Assembly: GCA_965227155.1 (NCBI GenBank)
Contig: OZ245731.1
Coordinates: forward strand, 2,418,001 to 2,482,000
Source of the DNA: UBA6059 sp965227155
GTDB lineage: Bacteria > Bacteroidota > Bacteroidia > Cytophagales > Cyclobacteriaceae
DNA: 64,000 nucleotides
Direction: 5' to 3'
This document shows positions 17,222-25,614 of this stretch, in pieces. The position numbers and the translations under genes were made by a program. The notes under the pieces were generated by a model. It made no database searches. It worked only from the letters and a program-made list of their open reading frames with translations, and had not been told where the DNA came from. Numbering within the stretch: the stretch's first letter is position 1; each line of letters opens with the position of its first letter.

Positions 17222-19732
17222 ATGGCAAATCGATATAGTACTTTCTTTGGATTAATCTTTCTTACACTACTTCTAGTGGGTGGATGTGATACGTTTGAGG
17301 AGGATGTCATTCCTGCCGGTGAAGTTTTATTTGCTCCTGCACAGGAAGCCAGACCCATCGCACCTGGCTCAAGCCTGATGATTGACCTTAAAGGTGCCAT
17401 TCAGGCGAGTCAGCCCGTAAGTTTTTCAGTAGGTTTCCAGCCTCAAAATGGCGAGGTTAAGCTTTTTGCTAACGGTATGCTCGAATATATACCCCATGAG
17501 AGCTTTACCACGGGCGAGGACTTCTTTGGTATCAACCTGATGTCGGTAGATAGCATGGTGCTCGATAGCGATACCCTTTATGTGAAAATGTATGAGCATT
17601 TTGATGAGCTGCCCTGTTTTTCTGGCGCTCTGGGGGATTATTATGAAATTCCTGAAAATGGGAGCCTTTCCTTTTCTCCCATTTTTAATGATGGTTACTG
17701 TCCACAAGAAGTAAAGGATGTTTTCATACAGATAGAAGATCCTGGCAAAGGTGATTTAGGACAGCTGGATGATATTAGCTATTTGTATACCGCTGAAGAA
17801 GGCTTTGTAGGAAAAGTCGACTTTTTGTACACTGTTACTTTTGTTGATAAGGAAGATATTGCCCATACCAGCATTGCAAGAATCGTTATTGAAGTTACCG
17901 AAAGGGAACATGAACAATATCCTGAATGTCTCGACCTGTTGCAGGAAGACTACCTGGATATAGAATTACCAAGGTCCAATGTTTATAATATTTACCTGCC
18001 CTTCCTGGATATAGACTGTGAGGATGGTATCCGGGTGGATATAGTAGAAGTTGCTTATGGAGAGGCTTTCATCGACGATAGCCTAAGTATGCTGCAGTAT
18101 AGTCATGGCGCTGATAATCTCATTGAAAAGGATGAAATCCTGCTGAGCCTTACCTGGGGTACTGAAGACACCTTGTTGTTTGAGATTGGCCTTTTCTTTA
18201 TAGATGATATTACAAGAGACTGTGAAGAGCTAACTTTTCCTCAGCTAGAGCCACTTGTGATCCAGGGTGAACCAGAGGAATACTATGAATTTGAGGTGAT
18301 CAACGGAGACCCATTATGCCTGTGGTTACCTCACCATGTGGAAATTGAGTTTGTAAGTGCCGGTGATGCAATTATTGAGGAGGGTGGATACATCAAATGG
18401 TTCCCTTCCGATGAATTGATGGCACATCAATCAGTGCACATTCAATATGCTATAGTTTTTGAAGATGGCTCACGGATTCCAAGGCATATTGAAATAGCAT
18501 TTGAGGATTTTGAAGGCTGTACTTCCAAAGCCTACCCTCAATTGGGAGCTGCTTATTTGGAAGAACCGCAGGATGAATATCGATTTAGGATTTTTAATAG
18601 CGAACACCGCTGTGAAAACCTTCCTGCTGAGGTAGATATTAATTTTGTGAGTCAGGGAGAGGCATTTGTTGAAGACAATGAATTTATAGTCTGGCAACCC
18701 ACCTTTTCAAATTTTGATAGTGCGGGTTATCTGATCGAGTATACAGTCACTTTTTCGGATGGTGAAATGCTCAGCAGATACCTGGAAATAAAATACTGGG
18801 ATGGGCATATTGATCCTGTCTGGTGTGCCGAGGAGTCTTTCTTAAATCTTTATTTCGAAAAAGAATACCTGGAAGACCGATACATTTTCGAAATCTTCAA
18901 CGAGGGGCTCAACTGTAACCCGAGTGTTTTTGATATCATGATCCAGCATGTAAGCTTTGGAGAGGCTGAGATTATAGAAGGTGGCAGGGCAGTCGTTTGG
19001 GAAGGCAATGGCGATTATCCTGAAGAGCATTTACAGATTGTTTATGCTGTCATATTACCTAACGGAATAGAGATCATTAGACATATTGAGATCTCACATG
19101 AACAAGACCATTCGATTGATCCTGACTGTCTGGAAGCCAGCTTTCTTGAAAAGCGCTATGAGCTGGATAGCACCGTAAGTTCATTTGTGTTTGATATTTT
19201 CAGTCCGGCGCCATCCTGCAATATTGATTTTTGGGAGGTAGAGATACTAGAGGTGACTGAGGGCAGTGCAGAGGTAGTGCAAAACGGCACAACAATCTTA
19301 TGGGAAGCCGGTGAGCTTGGCGTGAGTGAAACTTACATATTATACAAGGTCAATTTTGGTAATGATATTGTTATCTACAGGGAATTAGAGCTGTTTACCT
19401 ACGAACATGATGAAACTGATGATGACTGCCTGGACTTAAATGATGACGAGTATTATTACGATACCCTAGTTGATAGTTTGGACATCTCATTGCCTGATCC
19501 ATTGGGCTTTGAAATGAAGCCATTGGATAATGACTTCATTTGCACGGAAGATTATGGCTTTGATATAGTAGCACAGCCGGAAATAGGTGAGGTAGATGTA
19601 ATCGACAATAGAATCCTCCATTACAGGGTTTTTGAAGAGTTTGTAGGCGAACGTGACGTGGAAATAAAGTATGTAGTCTGTACTGCCGATGGATGTGATG
19701 AAGCCACCATTTATTTAACAGTGAAGCAATAG
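17222..19732 (+). CDS. Very acidic repeat lipoprotein with about seven two-cysteine repeats
   Basis: From the ATG at 17222 the product has 836 residues and a lipoprotein signal ending LVGGC. The mature part is strongly acidic. After a first Ig/cadherin-like segment, about seven degenerate units of 95-105 residues run to the C-terminus. Each has a cysteine near its start (e.g. DCLE, GCTS, WCAE), a second about 30-35 residues later, a strand like EVEILEV or EIEFVSA, then GEAxIxE, a tryptophan strand (IVWQP, VVWEG, ILWEA), and a closing xYAVxxxxGxxIxRHIEI strand. Fold and function are unknown. Upstream in-frame TTG 17192 and ATG 17195 would precede the signal with charged residues. A hairpin and an ECF sigma gene follow. 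Confidence 0.8.
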   Translation: MANRYSTFFGLIFLTLLLVGGCDTFEEDVIPAGEVLFAPAQEARPIAPGSSLMIDLKGAIQASQPVSFSVGFQPQNGEVKLFANGMLEYIPHESFTTGEDFFGINLMSVDSMVLDSDTLYVKMYEHFDELPCFSGALGDYYEIPENGSLSFSPIFNDGYCPQEVKDVFIQIEDPGKGDLGQLDDISYLYTAEEGFVGKVDFLYTVTFVDKEDIAHTSIARIVIEVTEREHEQYPECLDLLQEDYLDIELPRSNVYNIYLPFLDIDCEDGIRVDIVEVAYGEAFIDDSLSMLQYSHGADNLIEKDEILLSLTWGTEDTLLFEIGLFFIDDITRDCEELTFPQLEPLVIQGEPEEYYEFEVINGDPLCLWLPHHVEIEFVSAGDAIIEEGGYIKWFPSDELMAHQSVHIQYAIVFEDGSRIPRHIEIAFEDFEGCTSKAYPQLGAAYLEEPQDEYRFRIFNSEHRCENLPAEVDINFVSQGEAFVEDNEFIVWQPTFSNFDSAGYLIEYTVTFSDGEMLSRYLEIKYWDGHIDPVWCAEESFLNLYFEKEYLEDRYIFEIFNEGLNCNPSVFDIMIQHVSFGEAEIIEGGRAVVWEGNGDYPEEHLQIVYAVILPNGIEIIRHIEISHEQDHSIDPDCLEASFLEKRYELDSTVSSFVFDIFSPAPSCNIDFWEVEILEVTEGSAEVVQNGTTILWEAGELGVSETYILYKVNFGNDIVIYRELELFTYEHDETDDDCLDLNDDEYYYDTLVDSLDISLPDPLGFEMKPLDNDFICTEDYGFDIVAQPEIGEVDVIDNRILHYRVFEEFVGERDVEIKYVVCTADGCDEATIYLTVKQ

Positions 19733-19755
19733 AAACAAATCCTGAATATAAAACT

Positions 19756-19789
19756 GTCAGGGTCCAGAGGGGCCCTGACTTTGCTATTT
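19756..19789 (+). terminator. Strong hairpin between lipoprotein and sigma factor genes
   Basis: GTCAGGGTCC (19756-19765) pairs with GGGCCCTGAC (19770-19779), ten pairs with one G-T wobble and an AGAG loop. TTTGCTATTT follows, a poor T-tract. It may end the lipoprotein transcript or act as an attenuator, since the sigma ATG is at 19790. Confidence 0.55.
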
Positions 19790-20341
19790 ATGACTAGCAA
19801 TAAGAAGCTTATTCAGCAATGTGTAAAGGGTCGGAGAAGAGCCCAACAGGAGCTTTATGATCGCTACAGCGGCATGGTGATGGGCTTATGCCTGAGATAT
19901 GCGCGAGATCAGGCACAGGCAGAGGATATATTTCAGGATGCTTTCATTCGGGTTTTTGAAAACCTGAAAAAGGTTAAGGAACCGGAAGCATTACCGGGAT
20001 GGGTGAGGCGCACTGTGATTAATACTGCATTGAATATCCTTAAGTCATCCATTAGCTTCATACAACCGCTGGATGTGGCACCTGATACGGAGGATCATTC
20101 CTACCATGAGCTGCTCGATCGCTTATCAAATGAGCAGTTGGTAGCATTGATAAATACCTTGCCACTGGGCTATAAAACGGTTTTTAACCTATATGCCATT
20201 GATGGCTTGAGCCATAAAGAGATCAGCGAGCAGCTTAGAATTACAGAAAGCACCTCCCGTTCACAATTGACCTGTGCAAGGAAGATGCTTAGAGAAAAAC
20301 TATACAAACAAGGAATCACTAGCTATGAGTCAGTCGTTTGA
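19790..20341 (+). CDS. ECF-family RNA polymerase sigma factor
   Basis: The 183-residue product has only regions sigma2 and sigma4. Region 2 (about 20-75) includes YDRYSGMVMGLCLRYARD and AEDIFQDAFIRVFEN. Region 4 (about 125-175) has LPLGYKTVFNLYAIDGLSHKEISEQL with a clear helix-turn-helix. It should direct polymerase to a small regulon. The ATG at 19790 was chosen over a TTG at 19781, which lies next to the hairpin. Its last 17 bases overlap a gene for a membrane protein with an anti-sigma-like layout, the usual arrangement of a sigma/anti-sigma pair. Confidence 0.9.
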   Translation: MTSNKKLIQQCVKGRRRAQQELYDRYSGMVMGLCLRYARDQAQAEDIFQDAFIRVFENLKKVKEPEALPGWVRRTVINTALNILKSSISFIQPLDVAPDTEDHSYHELLDRLSNEQLVALINTLPLGYKTVFNLYAIDGLSHKEISEQLRITESTSRSQLTCARKMLREKLYKQGITSYESVV

Positions 20342-21566
20342 TAAATCATTGAAAGAAAGGCTACAGTCCTTTGAAGCGACACCCCCTTCGGGTATCGAGG
20401 GCAAAGTATTTGCCAACGTTAAAAGCGTGAACCCCTACAAAGTCTGGATTGGGCGGGTAGCAATCGTAATTGCAATGCTTTTCTCAGCTGCATTGGTTTA
20501 TTGGTGGGCAGATGAGGCTGGTAATAAAGTTACGCATCAGGAATCCGAGGAAGTAGTTTTAGAGAAAAGCCTAGCAACGCCATCAAGTGAAAAAAACCTC
20601 AAAGAGGATAACCGGTTGGCGGAGGAGCTTCTTCCAAATGACATTTCAACCCATAGCACCGGTAAGGAGAATGCAACACTTTCGCCGAACCAGACAAATC
20701 TCATAAGTGGTAATACATCAGATCCTTCGAGAACTCCTGACCTTAAAAATGATCCATTATTTTCGATAAATAAATCTATAAACACAGCATCTGAAAACGT
20801 GTCAGACTTGAATAGCTTACTGGCACGAAGTGGTAACTCTTGGGCGGTTTTCACTACTCTACCGGAACCATTTTTTATTGACTATCAACAAGAGATAGTG
20901 CCACCTAAAGAGAAGCCTACCAGGACAAAGCTATTTGCAGAATTGGGGACATTTATGCTTTATAACCATTACGTTCCCAACGGAGATGATCAGTTAATCA
21001 TAAATGAAGTTTCCGGATCTAATACTTTTTCCCTGTCGCGCCTTGGCTTTTATGGAGAGGCTGGTATAGCTTATCAGCTTTCAGAAAAAGTTACGACACG
21101 CTTAAGTGGTACGGTCAATTATTACCGGTGGGCTATTGACCTGGATGTGAGAGGTATAACGCCAGCAGCAATAATACCCTCTGAAAACAATATACTTAAT
21201 CCTGTATTTGAAGCCACTCGGATAGGGGTGCAACACCGATCATTAGCTCTAGGCGCAAAAGCTCAGACCATTTTCAATATTTTCCCATCAAAACTGAATA
21301 GCCTGATGGCAGGATTAGAATATCAACATATGCTCAATCCTAACTTTGATTTTACCTACGAGGGAAATGTGTATACCATTCAATACCCCCATCAATTGCT
21401 TTTGGATATTGGTTTTCAAAAGATATTTCTTCAACATCAGCAGTTTGATTTTTGGGTTAAGCCCAACTTCCGATATAGCCTCTTCAATAAAGCTACAAGA
21501 ACAAGCGGTGCTATGGATATTAATCCCTATAGTGCTGGGTTGGCTATTGGAATCCAATTAAAATAG
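20325..21566 (+). CDS. Anti-sigma-like inner-membrane protein fused to a beta-barrel-like domain
   Basis: From the ATG at 20325 the product has 413 residues. The N-terminal part (about 1-45, KSLKERLQSFEATPPSGIEGKVF) is cytoplasmic and resembles the start of Bacteroidota anti-sigma proteins. One membrane helix follows (about 46-67, VAIVIAMLFSAALVYWWA), then a low-complexity Ser/Asn/Thr-rich periplasmic linker of about 120 residues. The last 200 residues (from LFAELGTFMLY) look like beta-barrel strands (YGEAGIAYQL, TTRLSGTVNYYRWAI, FWVKPNFRYSL). Such a fusion joins an inner-membrane helix with an outer-membrane-like domain. The 17-base overlap with the sigma gene supports an anti-sigma role. 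Confidence 0.75.
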   Translation: MSQSFDKSLKERLQSFEATPPSGIEGKVFANVKSVNPYKVWIGRVAIVIAMLFSAALVYWWADEAGNKVTHQESEEVVLEKSLATPSSEKNLKEDNRLAEELLPNDISTHSTGKENATLSPNQTNLISGNTSDPSRTPDLKNDPLFSINKSINTASENVSDLNSLLARSGNSWAVFTTLPEPFFIDYQQEIVPPKEKPTRTKLFAELGTFMLYNHYVPNGDDQLIINEVSGSNTFSLSRLGFYGEAGIAYQLSEKVTTRLSGTVNYYRWAIDLDVRGITPAAIIPSENNILNPVFEATRIGVQHRSLALGAKAQTIFNIFPSKLNSLMAGLEYQHMLNPNFDFTYEGNVYTIQYPHQLLLDIGFQKIFLQHQQFDFWVKPNFRYSLFNKATRTSGAMDINPYSAGLAIGIQLK

Positions 21567-21576
21567 TGTATTTTTG
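21547..21576 (+). promoter_or_regulatory. Promoter of the RES/Xre toxin-antitoxin operon
   Basis: TTG (21547-21549) and TATTTTTG (21569-21576) are separated by exactly 19 bases, a full match to the Bacteroidota consensus. It overlaps the end of the upstream coding region. Confidence 0.7.
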
Positions 21577-21589
21577 AGTAATAATAATT

Positions 21590-21601
21590 GTGTAATTACA
21601 C
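21590..21601. promoter_or_regulatory. Palindromic operator candidate of the RES/Xre operon
   Basis: GTGTAATTACAC is a perfect 12-base palindrome between the -7 box and the antitoxin ATG at 21606. Antitoxins of this class carry a DNA-binding domain and repress their own operon, so this is the natural binding site. Confidence 0.55.
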
Positions 21602-21605
21602 CTTA

Positions 21606-22019
21606 ATGACTTATCAGAAAAACGATAAAAGCCCGGGTATACTCAATGATCCCATTGAAGGTTATATGAGTCTTGATTTTTTTCAATTGGCCTCTCAAGC
21701 TATTTCTAAAGCTTACATCAAAAGAGTCATCAAAGAAACACGCCTTAGCCTCACAGAGTTTATCGATTTAATTCCAATTTCTATAGATACCTACAAGCGT
21801 AAGGTTGTATTTAATCCACCCGTTACCGAAAAGGTGCTGGAAGTGGAGCAGGTCTACAAAAAAGGCCTGGAGGCATTTGGAGATGGCTTTTATGATTGGA
21901 TGGAGTCTACAAACCCTTCTTTGGGTTATAAAAAGCCCAAGCAGCTCCTCGTCAATAGCTTTGGTATAAGGCAGCTACTAGCAGAAATTGGCCGTATGGA
22001 GCATGGAGTCCTTGCCTGA
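21606..22019 (+). CDS. Xre/ParS-type antitoxin of a RES toxin-antitoxin system
   Basis: From the ATG at 21606 the product has 137 residues. The first half carries an Xre-like helix-turn-helix (VIKETRLSLTEFIDLIPISIDTYKR). The second half is the MbcA/ParS toxin-binding domain (VTEKVLEVEQVYKKGLEAFGD, then NPSLGYKKPKQLLVNSFGIRQLLAEIGRMEHGVLA). It should neutralise the RES toxin encoded next and repress the shared promoter. The stop codon overlaps the toxin's start (TGATG), so the two are co-translated. A TTG at 21588 would extend the frame across the palindromic operator and was rejected. Confidence 0.9.
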   Translation: MTYQKNDKSPGILNDPIEGYMSLDFFQLASQAISKAYIKRVIKETRLSLTEFIDLIPISIDTYKRKVVFNPPVTEKVLEVEQVYKKGLEAFGDGFYDWMESTNPSLGYKKPKQLLVNSFGIRQLLAEIGRMEHGVLA

Positions 22020-22516
22020 TGATCTGCTACAGGATAGCCAGCACAAAATATGCGAGGGATTTAAGTGGTACTGGAGCGGCACTTTTTGGTGGGCGATGGA
22101 ACCCTCAAGGTATGCCCATGGTGTATACTGCAATGGCCCGGTCGCTGGCTATACTTGAATACCTGGCACATAATATACATCTTATGGCCACTGCAAAAAT
22201 TAGCATGGTCACTATTGAAACCCAGGAGGATGCTCAAATCGAAAAAATTAAATTTTCGGAACAGCTTCAGATGGATGAGTTACTCAGTGATATTCAATGG
22301 TCAAGAAGGATAGGGAAAGCATTTTTGCTTAATCAGCAATGCTATGCTATGCAGGTGCCGAGCGTAATTGTTCCCAATGAGTATAATCTGCTACTCAACC
22401 CTAACCATCCGACGCATGCAAATACTAAAGTGGTCGATATAATAGAGGACTTTAAACTGGATAGAAGATTGTATTCCAAAATAGCTAACGATCCATTTTC
22501 TTCTCCTGGAAAGTGA
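22019..22516 (+). CDS. RES-domain toxin (NAD+-consuming)
   Basis: This is a 165-residue RES toxin. The motif R-I-A near the start and GGRWNPQGMPMVYTAMARSLAILEYLAH carry the residues conserved in the family: R26, Y36, S42 and E47. Characterised RES toxins deplete NAD+ or ADP-ribosylate targets, stopping growth. The gene appears intact. It begins one base inside the antitoxin stop codon, and its last 32 bases overlap the 3' end of the convergent thiamine-binding gene. Confidence 0.9.
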   Translation: MICYRIASTKYARDLSGTGAALFGGRWNPQGMPMVYTAMARSLAILEYLAHNIHLMATAKISMVTIETQEDAQIEKIKFSEQLQMDELLSDIQWSRRIGKAFLLNQQCYAMQVPSVIVPNEYNLLLNPNHPTHANTKVVDIIEDFKLDRRLYSKIANDPFSSPGK

Positions 22517-22778
22517 CATCACTATCCTTTCGATAATGGATTCTAAAATATACCAGGCATTCATCAGCACCGGCATCCAGCACTGCTTTTTGTGCTTGTT
22601 CCGCTACAGACATCAATGCTTTGTAAGGCCCTTCCATGACTGTTTCGAATGGTGTGATGATAAATGGGAAGCCGCTTTTTTGAATAATAGAGATCGCTTC
22701 GTCTACCAGTGAATAGGTGTCTAATTCTTTGCTTTTGGGTATGATTTGAAGGCCCAATGTAATTGTATGATCTACCAT
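22485..22778 (-). CDS. Thiamine-binding protein, MTH1187/YkoF-like
   Basis: This 97-residue protein matches the small MTH1187 family (Pfam Thiamine_BP): a ferredoxin-like fold with the start TITLGLQIIP, the middle SGFPFIITPFETVMEGPYKALM, and a late DECLVYFRIHY strand. Members bind thiamine-like compounds or act in thiamine salvage and transport; there is no signal peptide, so it is cytoplasmic. No thiamine biosynthesis gene lies nearby. It converges on the RES toxin gene with a 32-base overlap. Confidence 0.8.
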   Translation of the reverse strand: MVDHTITLGLQIIPKSKELDTYSLVDEAISIIQKSGFPFIITPFETVMEGPYKALMSVAEQAQKAVLDAGADECLVYFRIHYRKDSDVTFQEKKMDR

Positions 22779-22908
22779 ATCAACGAAATTAAGAAAGAAA
22801 GTAGGTAATCTAAATTATAGCTGTTATGTTAAATCTTTCATCATTTATGGTAGATGAATAGCGATGCTGGGAAAAGCTATATATTTTTAATTTTTTCAAA
22901 CGAATACC

Positions 22909-23940
22909 ATGGCAACACATAAAATATTAGTCACAGGCGGGACCGGCTACATTGGGTCTCATACGGTAGTTGAACTTCAAAAGGAAGGCTATGAGGTAGT
23001 AGTGGTAGACAACCTGGCCAACTCTGACGTGGAGGTGCTGGAAGGAATCGAGAAGATTACGGGTCAAAAACCGGAATTTCACGAGCTTGATCTTTGTGAT
23101 AAAAACCAGACACTGGCTCTCCTGGAAAAAGTAAAACCTGATGCTGTAATACATTTCGCAGCTTTTAAGGCAGTAGGTGAATCAGTAAAGCAACCCCTGA
23201 AATATTATCAAAACAATCTAGGATCATTGCTTAACTTGTTAGAGGGACTTAATCATATAGACCATCAAATGCTAGTGTTTTCCAGTAGCTGTACTGTGTA
23301 TGGTAACCCAAAAACGCTTCCTGTAGATGAGAATACGCCTACAGTAAAAGCCGAATCACCCTATGGGAACACTAAAAAGATGAGTGAAGAAATATTGGCA
23401 GACTGCTGCAAAGCCAACGAAAACCTACATGCAATTTCTCTGCGCTATTTCAACCCTATTGGTGCACATAAATCAGCACATATTGGTGAGCTGCCCAAAG
23501 GTGTGCCAAACAATCTAATGCCCTTTATTACGCAAACGGCGGTGGGTATCCGTCCGCAGCTCAAAGTTTTTGGAGACAACTACAATACCCCTGATGGCAC
23601 CTGTATCCGGGATTACATCCACGTGGTAGACATTTCAAAAGCGCATGTTGCTGCAGTGAAAAGACTCCTAGAAAAGAAAAATGCGGACAATTATGAAGTT
23701 TTCAACCTCGGTACCGGTAAGGGGCATACGGTGATGGAAGTGATTAAATCATTTGAGAAAACCAGTGGTGAACGCCTAAACTATACCGTGGTGGATCGCA
23801 GGCCTGGCGATGTGGAAAAGATTTATGCGGATACCAAAAAGGCCAATAAGCTGCTCAACTGGAAAACAGAGCTTGATTTGGATGATATGACTAAATCTGC
23901 CTGGAAATGGCAGCTGAAGCTCAAAGAAAAATCATCCTAA
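22909..23940 (+). CDS. galE: UDP-glucose 4-epimerase
   Basis: The 343-residue product is a full-length GalE of the extended short-chain dehydrogenase family. The NAD-binding GGTGYIG is at 10-16, and the acidic residue after strand 2 is in VVVDNLANS. The catalytic serine region is SSSCTVYG and the Tyr/Lys pair is in SPYGNTK. It interconverts UDP-glucose and UDP-galactose for cell-surface polysaccharide and galactose use. The next gene (a GntP permease) starts 29 bases later on the same strand, so they may be co-transcribed, though no functional link is obvious. Confidence 0.93.
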   Translation: MATHKILVTGGTGYIGSHTVVELQKEGYEVVVVDNLANSDVEVLEGIEKITGQKPEFHELDLCDKNQTLALLEKVKPDAVIHFAAFKAVGESVKQPLKYYQNNLGSLLNLLEGLNHIDHQMLVFSSSCTVYGNPKTLPVDENTPTVKAESPYGNTKKMSEEILADCCKANENLHAISLRYFNPIGAHKSAHIGELPKGVPNNLMPFITQTAVGIRPQLKVFGDNYNTPDGTCIRDYIHVVDISKAHVAAVKRLLEKKNADNYEVFNLGTGKGHTVMEVIKSFEKTSGERLNYTVVDRRPGDVEKIYADTKKANKLLNWKTELDLDDMTKSAWKWQLKLKEKSS

Positions 23941-23969
23941 ACACCTGATTATGATAATGCCATGAGGAT

Positions 23970-25295
23970 ATGATTTACCTGACTTTAATACTGATTCTGG
24001 CTATAGCCTGGATAATTTTTAGTATTTCTGTCTGGAAATGGCATCCCTTTATTTCGTTGCTCCTCGTAGCATTGGCCGTAGGGGTAGCTCTTGGACTGCC
24101 TCTGGTTCAAACTGTCGATACTATTGCAGAGGGCTTTGGCGCTTTATTGGCCTCTATTGGGGTGGTAATTGTGTTGGGGAGTATTCTGGGCACCATGCTG
24201 GAAGAAAGTGGAGCGGCCATGGTGATCGCAAATACAGTCATTTCAGGGCTTGGTAGGAGATTTCCTACATTGGCGGTGAGTTTCCTTGGGGCATTTGTAG
24301 GTATCCCTGTTTTCTGTGATGCCGGTTTTATTATTCTCTCTCGCCTTACCAAGCAGATGGCAGCGCAGGCAGCATTGCCACGGGCCACTTTGTCGGTCGG
24401 GCTGGCGACAGGCCTTTATACAACGCATACTTTAATTCCACCTACACCCGGACCTATTGCTGCGGCAGGCAACCTTGGTGCTTCAGATTATCTGGGGTTG
24501 GTGATGCTGGCGGGTGTATGTGTCACAGCCCTTTCCCTGCCGCTAAATATTGGACTGATAAGAAGACTTACGGCCAATATTGACACTGAGGTATTCAATG
24601 CTGAAACAGAGCTTAATCAAGAAAAGCATGTATATGTTGGAATTGGTAAAGCCATTTTTCCCTTGTTATTGCCACTTGTACTGATCAGTTTGGGTACGGC
24701 CAATAGTTTTGCGGGATGGGATAGCAGTCTTTTGTCCTTTCTTGGTCATCCGGTTATTGCTTTGCTGGTAAGCATTTTGGTGGCATTTCTGATATTCCCC
24801 GGTAAGTCAATGGAGGGGTTTTATGAAAAGGTAAAAAAGGGTATTGCAGCAGCCGGTCCAGTGTTGATCATTACAGGTGCTGGAGGTGCTTTTGGCAACG
24901 TTTTGAAGGCTTCTTCGCTAACCAGCAGCCTGGAGCAGTCTGGACTGCTCAACACTGAATTGTCATGGGTTACCTTAGTGGTTGCGTTCGCCTTGGCAGC
25001 AATACTAAAAACAGCACAAGGCTCTTCTACTGCAGCAATTGTAATTACCAGTGCCTTGCTAGCCCCCATGATTGCTGTTGGCGTTCCTGACCCCTGGTTT
25101 ATCACTTTGGTGGTAATGGCTATAGGTGGAGGCGCTATGACTTTTTCGCATGCCAATGATTCTTATTTCTGGGTAGTGAGCCAGTTTAGCCAGATTTCTG
25201 TCAAGGATGCCTATCGCAGCTACAGTATCGTTACCGCGGTACAAGGACTGTTGGTTTTAAGCATTGTTTTAGGTCTGTTTTGGTTTATTTCGTGA
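23970..25295 (+). CDS. GntP-family gluconate/organic acid:H+ symporter
   Basis: This 441-residue integral membrane protein has about 12-14 hydrophobic segments. GntP-family signs are the start (LILAIAWIIFSISVWKWHPF), the conserved GVPVFCDAGF-like stretch (VGIPVFCDAGFIILSRL), the TPGPIAAAG loop and the ANDSYFWVVSQF segment near the end. The family imports gluconate, L-idonate, fructuronate or related sugar acids with protons. No gluconate kinase or dehydratase is near, so the substrate is uncertain. Confidence 0.88.
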   Translation: MIYLTLILILAIAWIIFSISVWKWHPFISLLLVALAVGVALGLPLVQTVDTIAEGFGALLASIGVVIVLGSILGTMLEESGAAMVIANTVISGLGRRFPTLAVSFLGAFVGIPVFCDAGFIILSRLTKQMAAQAALPRATLSVGLATGLYTTHTLIPPTPGPIAAAGNLGASDYLGLVMLAGVCVTALSLPLNIGLIRRLTANIDTEVFNAETELNQEKHVYVGIGKAIFPLLLPLVLISLGTANSFAGWDSSLLSFLGHPVIALLVSILVAFLIFPGKSMEGFYEKVKKGIAAAGPVLIITGAGGAFGNVLKASSLTSSLEQSGLLNTELSWVTLVVAFALAAILKTAQGSSTAAIVITSALLAPMIAVGVPDPWFITLVVMAIGGGAMTFSHANDSYFWVVSQFSQISVKDAYRSYSIVTAVQGLLVLSIVLGLFWFIS

Positions 25296-25359
25296 TAGTA
25301 TTTACACAAACTAATTTTTTGGTAATTAATTAGAAATGAAAAAGTTGTATGCACTTCAT

Positions 25360-25371
25360 CTATAATTATAG
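25360..25371. promoter_or_regulatory. Palindrome upstream of a RelBE-like module
   Basis: CTATAATTATAG is a perfect 12-base palindrome about 50 bases before the antitoxin ATG. Its position fits an antitoxin operator, but AT-rich palindromes also occur by chance. Confidence 0.3.
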
Positions 25372-25418
25372 TATGAAAAAAGATCAGCTTTTTGTGGATA
25401 AAATTTATATTTAATGGT

Positions 25419-25613
25419 ATGAAAGGTGTAACAATTATTAAAGATGAAACTAACAACAAACGTTTTGTCCAAATAGGTTTAGAGGAACTTGAGCAACACC
25501 AGGGTAAGGTAGAAGAGCTATTGGATATTGTAATTGCCGAGAGTAGGCACGATGATGAAGAAGTAAGTTGGGCTGATCTTAAGCTTCAGCTTAAAGAGGC
25601 AGGGAAGCTCTAA
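25419..25613 (+). CDS. Small antitoxin of a RelBE/ParDE-like module
   Basis: From the ATG at 25419 the product has 64 residues. It is acidic, with a predicted strand at the N-terminus (GVTIIKDETNNKRFVQI) and the tail DDEEVSWADLKLQLKEAGKL. That tail is typical of short Bacteroidota antitoxins encoded just before RelE-type toxins. One base separates its stop from the ATG of the toxin remnant. If the toxin is dead, this may be a relic or still a trans-acting repressor. Confidence 0.7.
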   Translation: MKGVTIIKDETNNKRFVQIGLEELEQHQGKVEELLDIVIAESRHDDEEVSWADLKLQLKEAGKL

Positions 25614-25614
25614 A

